DNA from: Capsicum annuum
Lineage: Eukaryota > Streptophyta > Magnoliopsida > Solanales > Solanaceae
Direction of reading: 5' to 3'
NCBI RefSeq assembly: GCF_002878395.1
Contig: NC_061120.1
Span: forward strand, 100,389,604 to 100,453,603
Length of the DNA: 64,000 nt
Part shown: one piece after another, positions 58,220 through 64,000 of the stretch
Layout of the letters: each line of letters opens with the position of its first letter
How positions within the stretch are numbered: position 1 is the first letter of the stretch
Translations under genes and position numbers: made by a program
The notes under the pieces: generated by a model
What the model saw: only the letters and a program-made list of their open reading frames with translations
What the model was told of the DNA's origin: nothing
Databases searched by the model: none

Positions 58220-60399
58220 TGTAGACACGTAATTTTGTCCCCCTCGAAAGATCGTTTTATTCATTTCTACCTTAGCATATCATGTACCCTCCCCCACGTG
58301 ATTACACCCCACAAAATATAAAAAAAAAATAATAAACAAATAATAAAGTAACTAATCATATCTTATCCTAACAACCTACCCAATAAAAAAATAACACCTC
58401 ACCACTACCCCTACCCCACGTTACCCCACCCCCCTCTCTTTTTTCTTGTCCAAGAAGAAAGGACTCAAAACACAATATATACATACCCACATACACACAA
58501 AAAAGAGGAAGGAACAGTAACAAATACAACAAAAAGAAAAAAGCTCAGCTTTTTCTCTCTCCACTCTCTCTCTTCCTCTCTTAAAAAATTTTGAACTTTC
58601 ACCACCACTTCCCCGCCGGCCGGTGATCGCCAACCACGACAACACTGCCAACTCTGGCCACAGCTCGTCACTCCGTCAGACCAACGACGGTGGCAACAGC
58701 ACCGTCGTCTCTGTCTCTCTCTCCTCACCTCTCCGTTCGACCAACGATGGCAATAATAACGCTATCGTCACCGTCAGCCGCCGCGATTCTCAGCGTCATC
58801 ATCAGCCACTGCCGTTCTCAGCGTCATCGTCAGCCGCTGTAATTCTCAGCGTCATCATCAGCCGCCGCCATTCTCAGCGTCACCGTCAGCCGTGCACCAG
58901 TCAGCATCCATTCGAGCCAACACGCACTGCTAGATCTGCCGTCGACCCAACCCGACCCAACCTCTCTCTGGTTTCCTCCATCTCTCTTTCTTTCTAAGCT
59001 CCATCCATAGCTCACCCGTCCGACGAAACAACTGGCGAACCAGTGCAGCCACTGAAGAACAAGCACTGCCGCCGTCTCTCCATCACCGGAGCTCCTCGGA
59101 GCTCGATCTGCGTTGGTTTTTTGGTTTTCTGCTGTTTGTCGGTTGATCTTGGCTTCGTCTATTTCTTGGTTCGTCATCAATAGTAAATTTTGAGTCATCT
59201 TTATCGAATCGTGACGTCGTTCTTGGTTGGGTTTTGTATAGTAATGTTTTTATTCACTGGTTTTGGAGCTGTCCGGTTATTATTTTAATACCGAGTTTGA
59301 TTTGCTCATTGTGAGGTTCTCCGATCGAGTATTTTAGTCTTCGAATTTCTTTATTATCGACAAGGATAAATTTCATCGAGGTCCATTTCTTCTAATTGAA
59401 TCTTTAATTTATTTTGACTTTTATTGATGTTGTGGGTGTGGATGATTTATTTGTCGTGTGTTTGGTTTGAATCTTCGTTTTTTGTGTTGTATTTGATGTT
59501 GGTTTTGGATTATGAGATGTGATTGGAAAATTAAAGCATGCACTAATCATGTGGTTTAAAGGGAATTCAGGGCGCGAGTTTAAAAATTGTTAAAGTGAAT
59601 TAGGATTAATTTTGATTTGTTGTTGTTTTGATTCGTCGTTATTGTTACTTTCACGTCTAATTATCAATTTTGTGATAGTATCATGGTAAGTCGAGCGGGT
59701 AGGCAAACGTAGGCCGGGCAGGCAAAATTTAGGAATAAGTGTTTCGTGGGATGTTGGAATGTGCGTGCGAATGTCTCTTTCTAGATTATCGTGTTTAATT
59801 CAGAGGTATTTATTTAGCCGGGGAATGCCCTGAGATCATTTGTATTTATTCATCGAGGAATGCCCCGACGTATTATGTTGGCGGAAAATAATCGTGATGA
59901 AGGCCCGCGGCGTCGGGTAAGGCATTAGAGCTTAGTCTAGATTTAGCTTAGACTAGGATTTATATTTTCGTATTTTTTTCTATTTTTTGGACTGTATAAT
60001 TGGATTGGACTTTTACGTTTTTGGACTATTTTGTTTTGTTTATTGTTTGATTATTTTGTATTTTTTTGTGTGGTTTATACATTTCATAATGCCAAAATAG
60101 TCGATACACTCCACCAAGCGACCGTGGTCGAACCACGGGATCGAGGGGTGCCTAACACCTTCCCCTCGATCAACAGAATTCCTTAGCCGAAATCCTTGTT
60201 CGCAAACTGGTTTAAGAGTCAAATGGTTTCAAAAAGAATTTTTCAAAGGTGACTTGGCACACCGGATTATGCCAAGTGGTGACTCTGAATAAAAAATGCA
60301 AATAATCCTTTTTCGAAACCAATTTTCACTTCTTGTCACTTAAATAATAAAACACTTTCGAACTTTAAAATATATCCATTTTTTGGAGTACGCGTAAAA
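58220..60399 (+). mobile_element. Element E 3' LTR, 3' end missing
   Basis: It is homologous to 41607-43757 with few substitutions, and carries about 35 bp near 59290 that the 5' LTR lacks. It breaks off at GGAGTACGCGTAAAA; the final AGGGGGTGTGACA of the 5' LTR and a target duplication are absent. Element D resumes at GATTATTTTGCTAAG. Confidence 0.9.
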
Positions 60400-61470
60400 G
60401 ATTATTTTGCTAAGATCGTTACTTTAGTCTTGCCTCACGTACCCCTGGTTGTGTAGCAAGGCTCTGTTAGTCGCGTGCTGACAGGGATTATTTTTTACAT
60501 TCAGTCTAGAAAACTGATATCGAGGGGTTATGAGTCATTTTTTTCGTATGTTCTGGGTGTTAGAGATGAGAGTCTATCCCTTGAGTCTGTTCCTGTTGTT
60601 TGTGAGTTTCTTGATATGTTTTCAATCTACCTACTTGACCTTCCTCCTGAGCATGATATAGAGTTTATTATTGACCTCGAGCCAGGAACATGACCCATTT
60701 CTATGGCTCCTTATCATATGGCTTCTGTTGAGCTGAAGGTGTTGAATATTCAGCTTTAGGATCTTCTAAATAAGAGTTTTATCAAAGAGAGTATGTCACC
60801 ACGGGGTGCTCTAGTTCTATTTGTAAAGAAAAAGGATTGCTTAATTCGTTTGTGTATCGACTACAGAAAGTTGAATAAGGTGACCATGAAGAATAAATAT
60901 TCTATGCCTCGTATCAATGATTTGTTTGACCAATTTCAGCATGCAATAGTGTTCTCTAAGATAGATTTAAGGTTTGGTTATCATCAGTTAAGAGTCAAGG
61001 TTGCGGACATCCCTAAGATAGCCTTTAGGACTCGTTATGATCATTACAAGTTTCTGGTGATGTCTTTTGGGCTAACCAATTACCCAGTAACCTTTATGGA
61101 TTTGATGAACCGTTTGTTCAGGCTGTATTTGGACTACTTCATGATAGTATTTATTGATGACATTTTGGTATATTTAAGGAGTAGGGAAGAGCATAAGCAG
61201 CATTTGAGGAATATGCTCCACACTTTGAGAGGACATCAGCTTTATTCTAAGTTCTTAAAGTAGGAGTTCTGGCTTGAGCCTATAGCTTTCTTGGGACATG
61301 TGGTGTCCAAGGATAGTATTATGGTGGACCCAGCAAAGATTAAGGCTCTTCATAGTTGGGATAGGCCTACGTCACCTACTGAGGTTCGCAGTTTTGTTAG
61401 GTTGGTAGGTTACTATAGGCGGTTCATTGAGGGTTTTCTTCTAATGCAACTCTTATGACGATATTAATAG
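60400..61470 (+). pseudogene. pol: Element D reverse transcriptase, broken
   Basis: From the E junction the frame reads DYFAKIVTLVLPHVP, then SVPVVCEFLDMFSI, EHDIEFIIDLEPGT. The RT core is open from 60793 to 61262: [38 protein letters not shown] with the first Asp, [13 protein letters not shown], and VFIDDILVY with the catalytic Asp pair. After TAG 61261 the thumb region has FLGHVVSKDSIMVDPAKI and SFVRLVGYYRRFIEGF. The wording is that of chromovirus RT. Confidence 0.88.
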
Positions 61471-61925
61471 GAAGGAGGTTCTATTTTAATAGTTTGTGAG
61501 TTGTGAGAAGAGCTTTCTAAAGCTTAAAGATTTGCTTACTTCAGCTCTTGTTCTAACTCTTCCTGTTGAGGGCGAGAGTTTTACTGTCTACTGTAAGGCA
61601 TCTAGCATTGGTCTGGGTGTGTTCTGATGAGCATATCCATGTCATTATATATGCATTGAGTCAGTTGAAGGTGCATAAGAGCAACTGCCCTACTCATGAC
61701 TTGGAGTTGGTAACGGTAATGTTTGTTCTTAGGATTTAGAGACATTATTTGAACCGAAAGTGTAGGGCAAGGCAAATGTGGTATATTTTAACTCAGAAGG
61801 AGCTTAATTCAAGAAAGCGTAGCTGGATTGAGTTGCTGAGCGACTATAATATCTCTACTCTCTACCATTAGGGCAAGGCAAATGTGGTAGCGGATGTCTT
61901 GAGCCGAAAGTCAGTGAATATGGAT
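61471..61925 (+). pseudogene. Element D RNase H, broken, with local rearrangement
   Basis: FTVYCKASSIGLGVF near 61580, ILTQKELNSRKRSWIELLSDYN near 61790, and GKANVVADVLSRKS near 61880 identify the domain. Between 61749 and 61783 the expected sequence is replaced by pieces that also occur at 61869-61911. Several stops are present. Confidence 0.8.
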
Positions 61926-62219
61926 AGCTTAGCCTTTATTTTAGTTTTTCAAGGATCATTAACTCTGAACATCTAGTCCTTAGCTAACTTAATGTTTTAT
62001 TTGGATATTTCTGAACTTCGAAGGATCATTGCTAGTGTTAAGGACAGATTTACCTTGTTGGAGTAGATTTGAGGTTGTCAGTTTAAGGATAGGAAGCTTC
62101 ATAAAATTCAAGGGTAGGTGTTGAGGGGTGAGTCTAGGAGGGAAACCCTAGATTCTGAGGGGTGTCCTAAGGTTTGATGGTCGTATTTGTGTTCCAAGGG
62201 TTGGAAATTTGATTTTGTT

Positions 62220-62990
62220 GATTCTTCATGAGGCTAATAGCTCCAGATACTTTATTCACCCTGGTACAGCAAAGATGTGTAAGGATTTGAGGCAACATTA
62301 CTAATGAAGTGGTATGCAAAGAGTTATAGCAGGGTTTTTGTCTCGATGCCTTTGTTTTCATCAGATAACGGCCGAGCATCGGAGACCTGGTGGATTGCTT
62401 CAACAGCTAACCATTCCTGAGTGGAGGTGGGAGCGAGTTACAATGGATTTCATAGGTGGACTGCCTCGCACTTCTCGTGGTTTTGATAGCATTTGGGTCA
62501 TTGTGGATCAATTGACCAAGTCTACATATTTTTTCCCTGTTCGAGTTTCCTACACTTCCGAGAGGTTATCCCATGTTTACATTCAGGAGGTGGTTTGCTT
62601 ACATGGGGCACCTATGTCGACTATTTCAGAATGAGGCTCTCAGTTCACTTCTATCTTTTGGAGGATGTTTTGGGAGGAGTTGGGCACCCTGGTAGATCTT
62701 AGCACCACATTTCAGCCTCAAATTGATGGGCAGTCAAAGTGGACTATCCAGGTTTTGGCAGACATGCTCCGCACTTGTATGTTGGATTTTGGTTGTCAAT
62801 GGGACCAGTTTCTACCTTTGCAGAGTTTGCATATAATAACAGCTTTTATTCGAGTATTCAGATGACACCAATTGAGGCATTGTATAGTAGACGATGTCGA
62901 TCTCCTAGTGGTTGGTTTGAAACTTTGGAGGCTAGGCCTCGTAGCACAGATTTGCTTCATGTGTCATTAGACTGAGTTTGGGTGATCTAG
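62220..62990 (+). pseudogene. Element D integrase, broken
   Basis: HEANSSRYFIHPGTAKM with a degraded Cys pair (RCLCFHQI) is the zinc-binding part, followed by EHRRPGGLLQQL. The core has WERVTMDFIGGLP with the first Asp. The second Asp site reads ISE followed by a stop where ISDRGSQF is usual. The Glu site reads DGQSKWTIQ, with Lys where Glu is expected. The enzyme is therefore dead at two of three catalytic positions. Confidence 0.85.
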
Positions 62991-63029
62991 GACAGGCTTC
63001 GAGCATCTCAGAGTAGATAGAAAAGTTAT

Positions 63030-63425
63030 GATGACCGAAAACATTGTCCATTAAGGTTCAAAGTTGGTGATTGGATCATTCTATGAGTATCTCCCATGAA
63101 GGGCGTAATGAGGTTCGGAAGGAGGGGAAAGCTTAGCCTCAGATATATTGGTCCCTTTGAGATCCTGCAAACAATTAGAGAGGTAGCTTATGCATTGGAA
63201 TTTCCTCCTACCTTCTCAACCGTTCACCCGGTATTCCATGTATCTATGTTGTGGTAGTACATTTCAGATAAGTTGCACGTGCTTCGGTGGGATTGGGTTC
63301 AGTTGGACGAGTTGTTGGCATTTACAAAAGAACCAATGTCCATTTTGGCCAGAGATGTCACCGTCCAATGGAGGAGGCTACTTGGAAGACTGAGCATGAT
63401 ATGCAAACCCAATATCCCTACCTAT
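63030..63425 (+). pseudogene. Element D integrase C-terminus and chromodomain remnant
   Basis: FKVGDWIIL, VSPMKGVMRFGRRGKLSLRYIGPFEIL and VHPVFHVSML are the C-terminal domain. After EPMSILARDV the usual dozen or so residues before VQWR are missing, and a frameshift follows. The other frame then reads MEEATWKTEHDMQTQYP, the end of a Tekay-type chromodomain. Confidence 0.75.
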
Positions 63426-63457
63426 TTGAGCTTTCGGGTATTTCCTTATCCTTTTAT

Positions 63458-63492
63458 TTTTGTTAACAAAAGTCTTTTTTAGCAATGGATGT
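63458..63492 (+). other. Element D pre-LTR palindrome
   Basis: TTTTGTTAACAAAA (63458-63471) is a perfect palindrome ending 21 nt before the LTR. No clear polypurine tract is left between them. Confidence 0.55.
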
Positions 63493-63952
63493 TGTAATGA
63501 CTCTCGCGGTCATCTTCTTTGTTTTCATACATTTTCAGGGTCTAGGGATTTTCTGTAACTGCCCCAAGTTATTTATAACTTGTCGAGACTGACAGTTCAA
63601 TTTTCGAGCGGTTCGCTTGAGAATTTTAGTAATACCAAATATATTGTAGAATATTTAATTTAAATTGGCATTTGGTAGATATATAATGTATTATCCTACT
63701 AAAATATTTTTGATATTGACTAAATTCTTTAAGTTGTGGTATATTTATATTACTTTATAATAGTTTTTTATAGTCTATTAATATTTTAAGTAGAGATAGT
63801 AAATATAGATATGTTAAAATATTATTATTATATAACAGAGATGTTGTTAGAAATAATTTTCTATTTATTATGATATTTTTAAAATATTATAATTATTTTA
63901 CCATGAACCTATGTAATACCCAAGTATATACGTAATGGGATTAAATTTGATA

Positions 63953-64000
<48 letters not shown>
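63493..64000 (+). mobile_element. Element D 3' LTR, cut by the window end
   Basis: It starts TGTAATGACTCTC and matches the first 500 bp of 37137-39604 with scattered differences. It ends in a TA dinucleotide run (63955-64000) that reaches the window edge. Confidence 0.88.

Larger units (their letters stand above)
41607..60399 (+). mobile_element. Element E: Ogre-type Tat retrotransposon
   Basis: LTRs at 41607-43757 and 58220-60399 are closely alike. Between them lie a primer site, ORF1, gag, protease, a short intron, RT, two RNase H regions, integrase and a long 3' region with tandem arrays, the Ogre layout. It is the youngest large element in the window by LTR likeness and frame preservation. 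It sits in the pol of element D. The full span is about 18.8 kb with a 100-N gap. Several stops and frameshifts make it non-functional. Confidence 0.92.
37137..64000 (+). mobile_element. Element D: Tekay-like chromovirus, host of element E (3' end outside window)
   Basis: The 5' LTR (37137-39604) is matched by the start of a 3' LTR at 63493. A primer site for initiator tRNA-Met, a Gag region, protease, then (after element E) RT, RNase H, integrase and a decayed chromodomain follow in Ty3/gypsy order. All frames have stops. The lineage call rests on the integrase C-terminal wording (VSPMKGVMRFGRRGKLS) and the chromodomain remnant. Confidence 0.85.

Noticed and set aside
58623..58997. Ser/Arg/His-rich frames in the LTRs of E (also near 42074 and 41795)
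   Set aside because: They follow tandem GC-rich units in the LTR, differ between the two LTRs in frame, and lie upstream of the primer site.

Overview
This window looks like plant nuclear heterochromatin from a dicot, most likely a Solanaceae species. The evidence is the AT-rich composition, the Ty3/gypsy lineages present (Athila, Tat/Ogre, Tekay chromovirus) and a tRNA-derived SINE of the Solanaceae SolS type. I find no host protein-coding gene, no tRNA or rRNA gene and no CRISPR array. Almost all the sequence is a stack of nested LTR retrotransposons, and nearly all their reading frames are broken.

Layout. (1) 1-4626: LTR sequence on the minus strand, in two abutting pieces. (2) 4627-8115: decayed internal sequence ending in a polypurine tract, followed by the 3' LTR of element C (8116-8721, resumed at 32085-33728). 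(3) Element B, an Athila-type element on the minus strand (8722-32079), sits inside the C LTR and has a perfect 5-bp target duplication (AACCC). (4) Element A (16178-25449, minus) sits inside the integrase of B. It is Athila-like but carries only gag-protease. (5) A solo LTR (19459-20994) sits inside A. (6) 33729-37136: non-coding sequence, a SINE (35192-35384) with an 11-bp target duplication, and a degenerate satellite (35893-37136). (7) Element D, a Tekay-like chromovirus on the plus strand (37137 to beyond the window end), starts at the edge of the satellite. (8) Element E, an Ogre-type Tat element (41607-60399, plus), sits inside D between protease and reverse transcriptase. It keeps ORF1, gag, protease, an intron, RT with two RNase H regions, integrase, and two 3' tandem arrays.

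Relative ages follow from the nesting: C is older than B, B than A, A than the solo LTR; D is older than E. E has the most alike LTR pair and the longest open frames, although its gag, RT and RNase H carry stops and frameshifts.

The most interesting signal is not coding. All five elements carry a small inverted repeat ending 17-21 nt before the 3' LTR. Athila elements A and B share a two-hairpin cassette downstream of their coding region. Ogre element E has an A-rich tract plus a CTACGTA...TACGTAG hairpin at three inter-ORF positions. The LTRs of four or five families each contain a block of family-specific self-complementary 'words', placed about 160-690 bp from the LTR 5' end. The 100-N gap in E is flanked by an identical 255-bp sequence and is best explained as an unmerged contig overlap.
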